64,000 bases of DNA from Entomortierella parvispora. Lineage: Eukaryota > Mortierellomycota > Mortierellomycetes > Mortierellales > Mortierellaceae. Within the stretch, counting starts at the first letter, position 1, and each line of letters begins with the position of its first letter. The translations under genes and the position numbers were made by a program. A model generated the notes under the pieces. It was not told the DNA's origin. It saw only the letters and a list, made by a program, of their open reading frames with translations, and did not search any database. The stretch spans positions 992,001-1,056,000 of the forward strand of contig OY752146.1 of assembly GCA_963573315.1 (NCBI GenBank), in the 5' to 3' direction. Of this stretch, positions 33,501 to 43,850 are shown in pieces.

Positions 33501-34597
33501 TTTTCTGTGTAGTCAGGTTCTGCAAAAAGAGAGTGCTCGACAAAGATCCACTCCTGATCGTCATCATCGTCGACTTCATCTTCGACAGCATGAATGGTGG
33601 GGTTCAAAAATTCAGTAACAAAAAGAGGCAACACAACATCAGCTTCGGGGTCCTCGGGTTCAGCGTCCTCAGCAAGAGCTGCAGCTGCGGCCGCCAATAT
33701 TTCTTCAGCTGCAGCAAAAGCAGCCACTTCTGAAGCCATATTTGCTGCATCCACAGCCGCTTCTATTGCTGCAACTGCGGCAAGCAGATCCAGCTCCTCT
33801 GCTGTTGGTCCTGAGGGCGTGACGGATGCATCGATTACTGATCCTGTTGTGCTGTTGATGTTGTCCTCGAGTGGTCGCTCCATGTTTTCCGTGTTTTCTT
33901 GTGGCTGAACCTGACCCGCAGACTCTCCCCCCTCCGCCACCACCGCCATGACTTCAGCCACTACTGGCTCCTCTGCCTGCACCGCCGCGGCCGCCTCTTC
34001 TTCCTCATCGAGGGTATCCTCATAAAACTTGACCCTCTTCAGATTCCTAAAGCTGCCCACCCATTTTAGATAGGGTTCCAAGTGAGTGATGGGGATCGTC
34101 AATTGCTCCACTCTTTCCTTGTGGTGGTCCAAGAACAAGATTCTGAATAGTCGATAAGCGCGCTGTTCCATGACCGTGTCGATTTCCGGGAGGAGATGCT
34201 TTAGTGTGGCTGTCCATCGGTCAAAGTCCAGATCGCCCAAGAAATCAATATACCGGGCTTTCAGTTGCTGGCCTTCCTTCATGTACAACGGTTCCGGCCA
34301 GTCCAGGGACAAGAAAGGCACCAGATCATCGGCCTGTCGACATGAAAGAAGCAAGAGGTGCAAAAGTCGCTTCGCGGGGAGTGAGGATTCAAAGGCAGAA
34401 GGCGAGGTGTTGGGGTGTTGACGGCGGTGTTTCTTCAGGATTTGTCGCTCGAGTAACCGATAGGGGTCGTCATAGAGAATTGGGAGAGTGAAGTGGAAGA
34501 AGGATTTGCTGACTGTCAGGAGGTTGGCAAGGGTATGAATGTCCTCCCGAAAATAAAAGACGATAGATCGAACACAGGGTGGCGGAAGTTGAGCCAT
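30578..34597 (-). CDS. Large F-box/LRR protein with acidic internal repeats; apparent frameshift near 31690
   Basis: Start ATG 34597 (MAQLPPPCVRSIVFYF). The first 80 residues are F-box-like (IHTLANLLTVSKSFFHFTLP). A long Glu/Ala-rich acidic insertion follows, with three or four imperfect repeats of about 50 residues at roughly 445-600 (GFAELAFGDDTRLELE, GFSELAFWDDTLDELL, SFSEMALWGEIREELE). LRR-like sequence comes next (PRLTVLNLHHTRFQRF, CPALEVLRLVDMDYVD, PMLRDLELIGSMA). A GTAAGC donor at 31639 pairs with an acceptor before 31535, and exon 2 continues NWPMPVLESCC, GLRSLKSLRKAQLART, ending with a poly-Ser run. Phase across this intron only fits if one base is gained or lost around 31685-31700, which restores MGVRSVDEHFQEYLGQWSW. 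So either a real frameshift or a sequence error, or the less natural acceptor after CTCGAG is used. Confidence 0.75.
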
Positions 34598-35407
34598 GGC
34601 GTCTCTATGATATTGAAGGAATGTGTGTTCTAGTGTCGAATGAATGGTATATGTGGGGGGCGGTGGGGGAAAAAAGAAGGAGCGAGGGAAAGAAGAGAAA
34701 GAGAGGGGCGAAGGCAGGGGGCAAAGGAAAGACAAAAGGCGTAGGATAAAAAAGATGGCAAAGTGTGAAAAGAAAAAAGAAAAGAAAAAAAGTGGCAAAA
34801 GTTATGTCGCGAGAAAGAAGGGAAGGGGTGGGTGCGGGGCGCGGTGTTCTTATCCGTTTGCAAGAGGGAAGGAACGACGTGTCGATTGACCATTTTCGAT
34901 CTCTTTACTACGCCACAACAGCATCGCATTGCCTCAGAGCTGGTGGCAAAGACATTGGCCGAGCAGAAACCATGGTCTTTGGTAGTCTAGTGCCATGCAG
35001 GAGGGCATCATCTTCCACTGCGGTAAGTCCTGGTCTAGAATCCTGCTCCAGCCCAGCGACAGGTCTCGGTGTCAACTGCGCCATGCTTCATGGCCCACCT
35101 TGCATATGGATCAAGTCCTGAGTGATGTACTGTCTGGATCTTCAGCCATCGATGAGCTGAAGGCGTGGCGTCGTGAATGAACCTTTTGGAGTTTGGACCC
35201 CGGGTTTGTGATTTTCGTTAGCGCAAAGAAAATTTATTTTGACAAAACGGATGGCCACGTAAAACTGCGGCAGGTATCAGGAAAAAAAATGGGAGCTCTG
35301 TGGCCCGTGAATTTATTCTCCAAACGACACGCTACTAAACATAACTTGCTGCTCGTCTGCTACCCGCTATTTCGTCTTCCACCTTTCCATTTCGTTTTTA
35401 GTTTCTT
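34598..35407. other. Intergenic, upstream of the F-box/LRR gene
   Basis: About 810 bp, purine-rich near the F-box gene. Short frames only; nothing recognised. Confidence 0.5.
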
Positions 35408-36381
35408 TCAAAGTTCAAGGCGCATCAATGAAAAGTGAATGTCCTCCTGCTTGGCTCGTCTTGCATCTACGAAAGGAACCTTCTCCCCAAAGTCCACAAA
35501 ACCCAACTTTTTGTACCAAGATAACAACTCAGGTCTCTGGAGAATCACATAGACGACAGCCTGTGTACGACCCATGTTTTCCTTGGAATGGCGCAGGGCC
35601 TCGTCCACCAATTTACGACCAATTCCCCTGGACTGTTGCAAAGGATCCACAGAAAACAAGCCGATAACGATCTGCTTGTTCTTGGGTGTGGGTTCGACGT
35701 GAGTGCACTTGTAGCCCTCGGCCTTGTACTCGCCAAAGTCGGGGTAAGTCTCTGCAGGGTCCAATTGAAGAGTGCCAAGGGGCTCGTTTGTCTCTGAATC
35801 GAAGGCCAACAACAGAGGGTTGGCCTTGTCGAGAATAGCATCCTTGAGATCGTCAATAGAGCATCGTTCCTCCGAGACTATTGATAAAGATGGGCAGGGG
35901 GACCAGAATCGGGAGGAAGCAGGGAATATGATTAGGCGAAAGACAAGGAGCAGCGACAACAGCCCTGCACGTCAATTGATGGCGCAGTCAATGACGAGAA
36001 GGAACGATGGTCAGCGCATGGATCAAGAGTGGTGGCATACTCACCCAAGTGGGCTTCGGTGGTCCAGCCGCCTTCTATTGATTGCAGTCGCACGAAGAAC
36101 AAAGAGGGATGGTTAGAAACATACATTCACACTGCTAAAAACGAACAACAACGTCCGAGGATTAACTGGGGCCTCTTTTCACTGTGTCCTTCGGAGAATT
36201 CTTTTGGGTTCCTTTCTCCTGGCTGTGTATGACAAAAACCAAGGATTAAGAGATGGGGATTACCTGATCTGTAGGCTCTGTTAATGACAGAGTGGATCTG
36301 GGTGATCTGGTCAATGTCCTCGGGCTTGGCCAGGCGGACAATGACAGAGGCCTTGGGGGCGGGGCGGGCAGAATCGGTCAT
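35408..36381 (-). CDS. GNAT-family N-acetyltransferase, 204 aa
   Basis: Three exons: 36381-36264, 36071-36045 (27 nt) and 35877-35408, phases 1 and 1. The product starts MTDSARPAPKASVIVRLAKP with the usual beta1-alpha1 segment (AKPEDIDQITQIHSVINRAYR). The acetyl-CoA-binding motif A is clear: VIGLFSVDPLQQSRGIGRKL (Q-x-x-G-x-G signature). The final beta-alpha unit reads LLSWYKKLGFVDFGEK. The fold and cofactor use are therefore well supported; the acceptor (small molecule or protein) cannot be predicted. The short second exon encodes GGWTTEAHLG, a typical GNAT segment before the second helix, supporting the splicing. Confidence 0.9.
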
Positions 36382-36863
36382 GGTGTAGAGATGGGGATTG
36401 AATCAAGAGTGAATGGAATAGAGGAAAAGAAATGAACAAGCGAGCGGGTCGAGCCGTTGTGGGCCAGTTTTATAACAGAACCCTGTTGCTCTCTTGCGTC
36501 CATTGGTCGTTCTTTTGACTGGCGGGCAGGCACATACCAACCTAATCAGACCCCAGGTTGTGCTCCATGTCTGCGCTCTTTTCCCTTTTCCTGCTCTTCT
36601 CAAGGACGAGAATCTTCTCGTTCTTTCTCTCTGTTGCAGATGTAGTAGGTACTGTACTATATTATACATACTCATGATACCTACTTAAGAGGCGTTCTTG
36701 GTGACTCAAAAGTCCAGCTACTTGTCTTCATTCACTTAAGATTTTGCACAATGGCGTCTTTGTGTTTCTCACGCGGAGCTGCTTTAATTTTTGATCGCTG
36801 CCATATCAGGCTAACAATGCGAACGCGTGTGCTTGTTTGGGGGCCTTGCATTCTACAGCAAGA
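36382..36863. other. Promoter region of the GNAT gene and 3' flank of Tls1-like gene
   Basis: No coding signal. TATA-like TTTTATAAC on the plus strand near 36470 could be GTTATAAAA for the minus-strand GNAT gene. Confidence 0.45.
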
Positions 36864-38342
36864 CTAGCGACGCATGCGTTTCTTAAACCGCTCCATCACC
36901 AAATCGTCTGTTGCCATGCCACGGCCAGCGCCTCTGCGATTTGGGTCCCCACCAACGTTTTGGAATCGATGGTTGGCAATGCCTGCATCTATGCCACTGT
37001 TTTGACTATTACTTTGGTGGCTTCTATCCTGATTATTGTTGTTACGTCGGTTGTTTTGCTGGTGGTGAGATACTCGCTCCCGATCTGAAGGGACATACGC
37101 TGGCGCAGAAAACTGAAAGAAATGAAAGATTCAAGTTAGTGTCACCTCACCCAACAGAGAGAAAGAACAATTATTCTCCCTATCCTTGACCTACCCTCTC
37201 CGTATTTATCCTCGTAGTAGAGCGCTCTTCAAGCAGCTTGCGTTTGGCTCTTTCAGTTTCTTCAATATTCTTCAATCGCGCCCTATAGGCAGAAAAGATA
37301 TAAAAATAAAAAAAAAAAAAGCCCCAGTCATGTCATTAGTTTCTATGTGAATGTCGCAAGCACACGAGAAAACTAGACTTACTCCATGCCCAGATCAATT
37401 TCTGGAATAGCGGTGAGCATAGTAGTCGACAGCTGTACGTTTCCTTCCTGTTCAGGTTTTGGCGCTGTCCGCTAATTGTTTTTGAAATAGAAAAGATAAA
37501 CAGGGGACAATCGCTTGGTTAGTTTTTTGAGCGAATAAAACAACACAGTCGATCATGAGCGACCATGTTACCGTGAAAAGGAGGATGGGTCTTACCCTAA
37601 TTCCCAGCTCATCTAAAATATCCATGTCCGCATGGTATTCTTGCGCTTGGTCTTTAGAGTCTGTCTCTGCATCTCCTGTATCTCCTCGGCGCTTCTTCAG
37701 TTCCTCTTCGATGTATTTCATCATGTGCTTGTCTACATCCAAGGCGTTCGTCTGTTTCGTGAATGAGTTTAGAATTCCAGTCGACTTTGATTTATCCCTA
37801 TGAACACAAGCAAAGCCAACAAATTTCAGCTGCTGGACAAGAAACGCTCTTTAAAGGATCTAGACCCATTGCACCAGATGGATTACCCTTCGCGAACTTT
37901 GTCGAGATCCACAAGTCCTCCTCCTGATGACATCTTCCATGGATCCTCTGCTGCTACCGTTTTGTCCTTTTTCTTTTTCTTTCCTGTCGTATCTCCCAAC
38001 AGTAGATCTGCTGCTGCGATGCCTGTGGGTCGTTGGCGCAATTTTCGAAGTTCGACCAATTCCTCAAGCCTGAAAAGATTTTTTTAAAAAAAAAGATATT
38101 AGCAAACGAAGAGTGGTTAGGGGCATTCTTGAAAGACAACAGATCAGTGAGGGTGCTATTGTGGAAGGCAGCGGTCGGAATCGGCGCTTGTTCACGTACG
38201 AGAGTCCCTCCTCCTCTTTGGATTGTGCCAATGACTCGTCTGCTGCTTCGGGTGTGGATGGACTGTCCTCGCCTGGGGTCGTCTCCCGCTTGCGGTAATT
38301 CCTCCTCTTGGCGGTGCCTGCTTTAAAGGTGACTGAGCTCAT
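36864..38342 (-). CDS. tls1: Tls1/C9orf78 (HCA59) family spliceosome-associated protein, 317 aa
   Basis: Six exons: 38342-38200, 38069-37887, 37797-37596, 37471-37383, 37282-37195 and 37112-36864, all GT-AG with matching phases. Conserved blocks of the C9orf78/Tls1 family appear in order: SVTFKAGTAKRRNYRKRE, LEELVELRKLRQRPTGIAAA with LLLGD, DPWKMSSGGGLVDLDKVRE, DVDKHMMKYIEEELKKRRG, STTMLTAIPEIDLGM, FSAPAYVPSDRERV and the basic end DDLVMERFKKRMRR. The human protein is a late spliceosome component that contacts BRR2, and fission-yeast Tls1 affects splicing of specific introns. A nuclear splicing role is inferred from these. The start codon lies 359 bp from the divergent R3HCC1L-like gene, so a shared promoter is likely. 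Confidence 0.88.
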
Positions 38343-38701
38343 TGTTCCTGGATCCGAGTGTCGTTCCTGGTCGTAGGGAGGGTTGAAGAAGAAAAGAAAG
38401 CGGCCATGCATGGTGTCTAAAGGGGACAGTCAGACAGGGCCAGATCTCCGCATGTGCGCCTGGGTGGCTTTGCACATCCTTCTCCTTTGGGCCATTGCAC
38501 CTTTTGAGGCACCGAACTTCTTTTTTTGTTTCCGACCAGCCTTCCCTTCAACCGTGCGTTGCATCCCGGGAGCAATCGCCATCAGTCAGCACGGAGCAAA
38601 GACCCACTTTATGCAATCGCCCCGCAGGATAGCAGGATAGACTTGGACACACATTACAGACGGCATTCCTTCCCCCACAGCCTCATCATTCATTGATTAT
38701 A
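38343..38701. promoter_or_regulatory. Divergent promoter, Tls1-like / R3HCC1L-like genes
   Basis: 359 bp between two divergent start codons. No clear TATA; C/T-rich. Inferred bidirectional promoter from layout only. Confidence 0.5.
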
Positions 38702-40366
38702 ATGTCCGATTCAGGCAGCTCAGCAAACCAGGGGCGTCGAACTCCCAAGGTGGGAGTATACGTTCCCAGGCATAGACGCGGAGGCGGCGCAAGCGGCAAT
38801 GTCAGCAACACAACATCTCCTTCACCAGTACACGAGCCAGGTGACTGGGACCTGAACTCGGGGTCATCCTCCCCATGGCGCGGCAGCAATACCCCTAGTG
38901 GAGCAGAGGACGGGTCCTCCACGTCGTCAAGATCTGGAAATTCGTCCGCTAGCGACGTTCAGCGGAGAGGTCGGGGCAAGTTCATGGGCCCCGGAGGAGG
39001 CAGCGGTAACAACCCTAATTCGAGTGGAACAAGTGGAGGCAGTGGAAACGGTGGCAACGGACGGAGGCATACCCGGGATCGTGCTTTGGGTTCACAACCA
39101 CAGCGGGAACCTCAGCAGGCCGCAGCACCAAGACATGCTCCCCGAGGTCGCGATTTTGATGCCACAGTTTTGAGACGGTATAGCGATGACGAGAATAGAC
39201 CAGGATCGTCCTTCTCCAGGTCAAACAGCTACAACAACACTCGATCCACCACTATTGGCGGCAACAGCAGCTTTGGGCAGGACCAAAGCTCTAATGATGG
39301 CTCTGCCTCCAAAAACAGATCGGATGCTCGTTCATGGCGGAGAGACGAGGCGCCATCAGACGACTTGGATCTGACTGAGCAAATGGATCGCCTTAATGTC
39401 GATGACCGGTCCTCCAAGAGCGACGCTGACGCTTCTGAAGAATTGGAAGACTGGGAGGTGGCTGCAGCCCAGGCATCGGATGATGATAACGGCGATGGGA
39501 ATACCCCACGGATAGTGGCGCCAAAGCCCAAACACGCAGAACGTCCACATCCAGCAGAGATTTTGATGAGTAGCAGTAGTAGCCGCAGCTCGAGCCCGAA
39601 GCTGTCTAAAGTTGGAAACTGGTCTGACAGTACGTTTTGAAGGCTCTTCTTCTTGGGACAGCGCAAAAACATCAAATTCTCTGTATACTTACTTACCTGT
39701 TCATTTTGCTGCATGTTTGCATAGTTGTCAACGACGACATGTATATCTTGGAGTTGTACGACTTTTCGCCCAACATCAAGACCGTGCACTTAACCGACAT
39801 GTTTGCAGTGTATGAGAACCGGTCAGGCGGATTCCGGATAAAATGGGTTGATGATACGAAGGCCTTGGTTATTTTTGAGTCTGCAGCCGTCGGTATGATT
39901 TGAGTTTCATCTGGGATTGCTCAACCTCCATGACGGGAATGCTAATGACTGATGTGCTTTTAATGGGATAGCTAAACAAGCATACGCAGCTAATGTCAAC
40001 AACTCCATTGCGAAGATCAAGCCTTATACTGGTGCTGACAAAGACACCATTCGTAACGAAGGGAAGCCTTCCAGCGGGGCTTATAATGGAATTAGACCTG
40101 CGAAAACAGACTCTGTGGCAAGGCGACTTGTCCAAGGCGCTTTGGGCCTGCGCGTGCGACGGACCCCCGAGCAGATTGCGGAAGAAAAGGCAATGCTTCA
40201 AGCTGCCAAAGGTTTGTTTGACGGGCCTATTTATTCTTGAAAAATATGTTTACATAGCGCAGTGACTGATATCCAAGGCTTTTCCTCTGTCCTAGATGCG
40301 CGACATGCTCAGCGCGAAGAAGAGAGGCGACAACGCGAGAGTATGGACGCGGTTTTCAATTCTTAA
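38702..40366 (+). CDS. R3HCC1/R3HCC1L-like protein (RRM-like domain plus coiled coil), about 480 aa
   Basis: Four exons: 38702-39629, 39725-39892, 39972-40211 and 40296-40366, each intron phase 1. The first ~300 residues are disordered (Gly/Ser/Asn/Arg-rich; begins with TPKVGVYVPRHRRGG, and later has acidic LDLTEQMDRLNV and ELEDWEVAAAQASDDD). The conserved C-terminal module is IVNDDMYILELYDFSPNIKT, HLTDMFAVY, GFRIKWVDDTKALVIF, and then ARRLVQGALGLRVRRTPEQI with a charged coiled-coil end REERRQRESMD. This matches the C-terminal half of animal R3HCC1L. No R3H motif itself was recognised. The function of the family is poorly known; some members associate with the exon-junction complex. Converges on the WW-domain gene. 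Confidence 0.82.
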
Positions 40367-40605
40367 ATTATCAGGTTCCACTAGCTTTTGCTTTTCGTCA
40401 CGCCTAATTGGCGAGCCTTGTACCAATACACAACACGCATCATATTTATCAAATATCGATCTAAATACCCAGACCACGGATATCTATTGCACGTCAATCG
40501 GTGAAGGATATGAGGGGCTCTTCGACTTTGAGAACGGTGGGTCCAGCTGATGTAGAAGTTGTGTTGAGGGGTATAATATCGACTGTGTTCCCTAAACAAT
40601 TTGAG

Positions 40606-41776
40606 CTACAGGGTTAACATATGATACAACTGATCTCGCTTGAAATACACCTCCTGCCCAACCTTCTCGCAGATACATAGACACATAATAAAGAAGACCA
40701 CTTACTGTCCGTAGATGAAAAAACTCGTAGGCATTTTCTTGTGGATCCCAGATTAACTTCCATCCTTCGGGAGCAGCCTCTTTCTCAACTTTCATCATGG
40801 TCTCCAGCATGTTGCCTACGACACCACTGTAAGGAGCAAGTTCCTCTGTTCCTTTGCTATCGTTGTTGTTGGTGTCTTGTCTATCCATCTCGTCGTTGTC
40901 CATGTCCCCGTCCATGCTGCTGTCTCTGTCGATACCCTGAGAACCCAGTTGTTTCCGGCGATCCAGTGCTTTAGATCTCTCCTCTCCGAGAAAGTAACTT
41001 GCTTTGAGGCCATTCTTCTCCCAATCCAAGATTCGAATCGCAAACTTGATCAGAGCCTTTTCTAGTTCCTTGGATTGAGATTGAATTAACGGACTAGACA
41101 GAAGAGAGAGCTGATGGATCCGACTGTAGATGGATTGTACGCTCGCTTCTTGTTGCCATTGCAGATCGAGCTCGGGCAATGCTCCAGGATTGGAAGAGGG
41201 AGGCGGCCGAGACTGATCCTTGAGGGTAAGAGGTAGGGCATTGATCCGGGCCATGAAGGAATCAAAAAGCTGCTGCTGCTCCAATGTCATTGTGGTTGGA
41301 GTAGGCGGGGGGTCGTCGTCTTTGACAGTTTCAACGGTAGCTTCCTCCGACACAGCAGATAGAGCAGCAGGCTCTGCTTCAGACAAGAATGTTGGTTTTG
41401 TCTCTGCGATTGCTTCATCCATGGGTGTTGATGCCTTGGTTTCTGAATCCAGAGCCGCTTCTTGGTCAACAGAGGCTGCAAAGTCCTGAAGGAATTTCAA
41501 GGAAGTGGAAACAAAGTGCTCATCCTCGCTGTTATCTTCCATGACTACATCCTCGTCATCACTATCTGCGGGATCGGTCGAGGTTTGTGTCACCAAAACA
41601 TCTGACGAAGAGCGGGCTCCTGGAGCAGAAGGTTCAGGGACGCCACCGAGAGGGGCTGATCCCTGGGTTCGAGATTCATTCTGACGAATGGGCGTCTGTT
41701 GCTTGGGCACAGTGGGCGGGGTGGTGTGTTCCGAGTCCGACTCCGAGTCGCTCGCGTAGTTTGCGAGCATGTCCAT
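40606..41776 (-). CDS. WW-domain protein, FNBP4-like, 376 aa
   Basis: Two exons: 41776-40706 and 40665-40606, phase 0. The short second exon encodes KVGQEVYFKRDQLYHMLTL and the stop, and completes the WW domain begun in exon 1 (APEGWKLIWDPQENAYEFFH). The N-terminus MDMLANYASDSESDSE is followed by acidic Ser-rich disorder. A helical region around residues 175-265 (QQQLFDSFMARINALPLT, VQSIYSRIHQLSLL, LEKALIKFAIRILDWEKNGL) resembles the conserved core of FNBP4-type proteins. WW domains bind Pro-rich or phospho-SP ligands; FNBP4 relatives are linked to formins and splicing complexes. Two ATGs (41776 and 41770) are possible starts. Divergent from the NiCoT gene. Confidence 0.75.
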
Positions 41777-42112
41777 CCTGGCGAGACTGTGGGTAGCAAT
41801 GCGGATGCAGAACAAACAAAAAGAAAGTGCAGACATGCAAGAATGGCGCCCGGATGCATGCACGCACACTTGCCCGCGCGCAGATCGAAATTGTCACGTG
41901 GATACGAAAAATAAGCTTTCCGTTTCAACTCATTGCACAACGTTATCTCATATCTCAGGGGCGGGTCTCCACTGGTGGACGCCGTTCATCATCTCTGTGC
42001 TTCTTTTCTCTTCCTCTCTTCCCTACTTCTTTTCAGTCTTCTCATACCCCCCGCCATTCACCATCACCCATTCACCATCACCCCGTCACCATCGCAATAG
42101 CATCGGCCACGA
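41777..42112. promoter_or_regulatory. Divergent promoter, FNBP4-like / NiCoT genes
   Basis: 336 bp between divergent starts. Contains GTCACGTG at about 41892 and a short CACC-rich direct repeat (CCATTCACCATCAC, about 42052-42082) in the leader of the permease. Confidence 0.5.
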
Positions 42113-43492
42113 ATGAACGCGACTATCTTCTCTCCGAAAAGTCTCCGTCAAAAATGTATAGTGACCATGGGCGGATTGGTCCTTGTCAACATTCTCGTCT
42201 GGGCCCTCGCTGGAATCATCGCCAAGAAATACCCTGAACTCCTTGGCTCTATGGTTGTTGCCTACACGCTCGGGCTCCGGCATGCTGTCGATGCTGACCA
42301 CCTCGCCGCTATTGACAACGTGACGCGCAAACTGATCTATCAAGGCATGCTCGTCAACGCACGTAGTCGCGCCGTTCTGCAAGCAAAACAACAAGAAAGA
42401 GAGGAAAAAATAGACGCAGGGCAAATGCCACAAGAACAAGAAACACCAAGTATCGCTGGACAGGGTGAGAAGGAGGAGGAGGGGGCAAAGCAGGATGAGG
42501 ACGATGGAAAATGGTCACCCCCCGTTTGCGTGGGATTATTTTTTTCTCTTGGACACTCGACCATCGTTATCGTGGCCTCAATTGCCTTGGCTGTGACGGC
42601 AACGGCAATCAAGGACAAATTTGAGGCCTTTGGTGCCACAGGAGGAATCATCGGGACATCCGTGTCGGCCAGTTTCTTGTTCTTGATCGGATTCATCAAC
42701 TTGGTCGTCTTGATCCAGGTCGGACAAGAGCTGAGGAGGGTCAAACGGACCGGGGAGTATCATTATCAAGATCCCGTCAAGGAGATGATTGACGCCTCGG
42801 CTGCAGCAGTGGATGATATCGAGGCCAATGCCAATCCAGATGTGCAGAAAGAAAAGGTTCAAAGCAAGAACGAGAACGATATCCAAAGTCTTGAGGACGA
42901 AGACAACAAGTCCGCTGCTCGTCAAGTCAACAATTCAAAGTTCCAGCCCGGGGGTCTCTTTGCTCGTATCTTCCGACCCCTTTTCAACCTCATTGATCGA
43001 TCTTGGAAAATGTACCCATTGGGGGTTCTCTTTGGTCTTGGCTTCGACACGGCGACAGAGGTCGGGCTCCTCGGTATTGCTGCCACCAATGCCCAAGCAG
43101 GGTTCCCAACAGCTGTTATCCTCATCTTTCCAGCTTTATTCACTGCCGGGATGAGCCTTATCGACACTCTGGATGGGATCTTGATGGTCAACGCCTATGG
43201 CTGGGCATTTGTCAATCCAGTCAAGAAGCTGTGGTACAATTTTGTGGTGACCCTGATGGGTGTCATTGTCGCGTTTGTGGTTGGAATGGCGGAACTCTTG
43301 GGTCTCTTGGCAGAAAAACTGGATCTAGGGGGGCCGTTCTGGGATTTCTTTTCCATGTTAAGCGACAACTTTGGTCTGATCGGATATATTATCCTTGGCG
43401 CGTTTGTTCTCACCTGGACGTTTGCGGTGCTTTACTATAAATATGGACCGATGAAGGATCTTGAGCGTAGGGTCGTTGTAGTGGCCGCCTAG
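42113..43492 (+). CDS. NiCoT-family nickel/cobalt transporter, 459 aa
   Basis: Single exon. The family signature is present in TM II: LGLRHAVDADHLAAIDN (the HxxxDH motif that selects Ni/Co). Further NiCoT motifs are LFFSLGHSTIVIVAS, LGFDTATEVGLLGIAA and MSLIDTLDGILM. About eight hydrophobic segments are visible, beginning IVTMGGLVLVNILVWALAGI. The protein imports Ni2+ and/or Co2+ across a membrane, usually to feed urease in fungi. A highly charged cytosolic loop of about 50 residues (Glu/Gln/Asp-rich) separates TM II from TM III, and a second acidic loop of about 60 residues precedes the C-terminal helices. Both are longer than in bacterial members, as in other fungal homologues. Confidence 0.93.
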   Translation: MNATIFSPKSLRQKCIVTMGGLVLVNILVWALAGIIAKKYPELLGSMVVAYTLGLRHAVDADHLAAIDNVTRKLIYQGMLVNARSRAVLQAKQQEREEKIDAGQMPQEQETPSIAGQGEKEEEGAKQDEDDGKWSPPVCVGLFFSLGHSTIVIVASIALAVTATAIKDKFEAFGATGGIIGTSVSASFLFLIGFINLVVLIQVGQELRRVKRTGEYHYQDPVKEMIDASAAAVDDIEANANPDVQKEKVQSKNENDIQSLEDEDNKSAARQVNNSKFQPGGLFARIFRPLFNLIDRSWKMYPLGVLFGLGFDTATEVGLLGIAATNAQAGFPTAVILIFPALFTAGMSLIDTLDGILMVNAYGWAFVNPVKKLWYNFVVTLMGVIVAFVVGMAELLGLLAEKLDLGGPFWDFFSMLSDNFGLIGYIILGAFVLTWTFAVLYYKYGPMKDLERRVVVVAA

Positions 43493-43850
43493 TTAGAATA
43501 TCCAAAAGTAAACGCCGTTTCTATATCTTTCCATCTTTGACAAAGAAACTTGGAGAGAATATTTCAAGGCGATGCAGGAGTAAGCTAGGTGGATCACTTG
43601 ATCTCTTAACGAGTTGGACGAAAAACACGAATGATCTACAGCAAGAGAATCACCGCGCGCTGTCACTCAAGAATAAGACGACATATTTTATTTCTAGCTC
43701 CTGGTGACTGGACGCTACATGACTTGTCCAGTCATCTGATCGTATCGCTGGGATTTGCTTTCTCATCGTGAGAACAACGTTATTCGTTTATGATGTGTAG
43801 ATCAGTCCTGTTTCGCGTAAAGCTATTGAAAAGCGATCGAGTTACCAGTC
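43493..43850. other. Intergenic between convergent genes
   Basis: 3' flanks of the NiCoT and F-box/LRR genes; nothing else seen. Confidence 0.5.

Noticed and set aside
34598-34798. Upstream in-frame extension of the F-box/LRR protein (Phe/Pro-rich)
   Set aside because: It derives from a pyrimidine-rich leader; the F-box-like segment starts directly after the ATG at 34597 and the extension has no conserved features.
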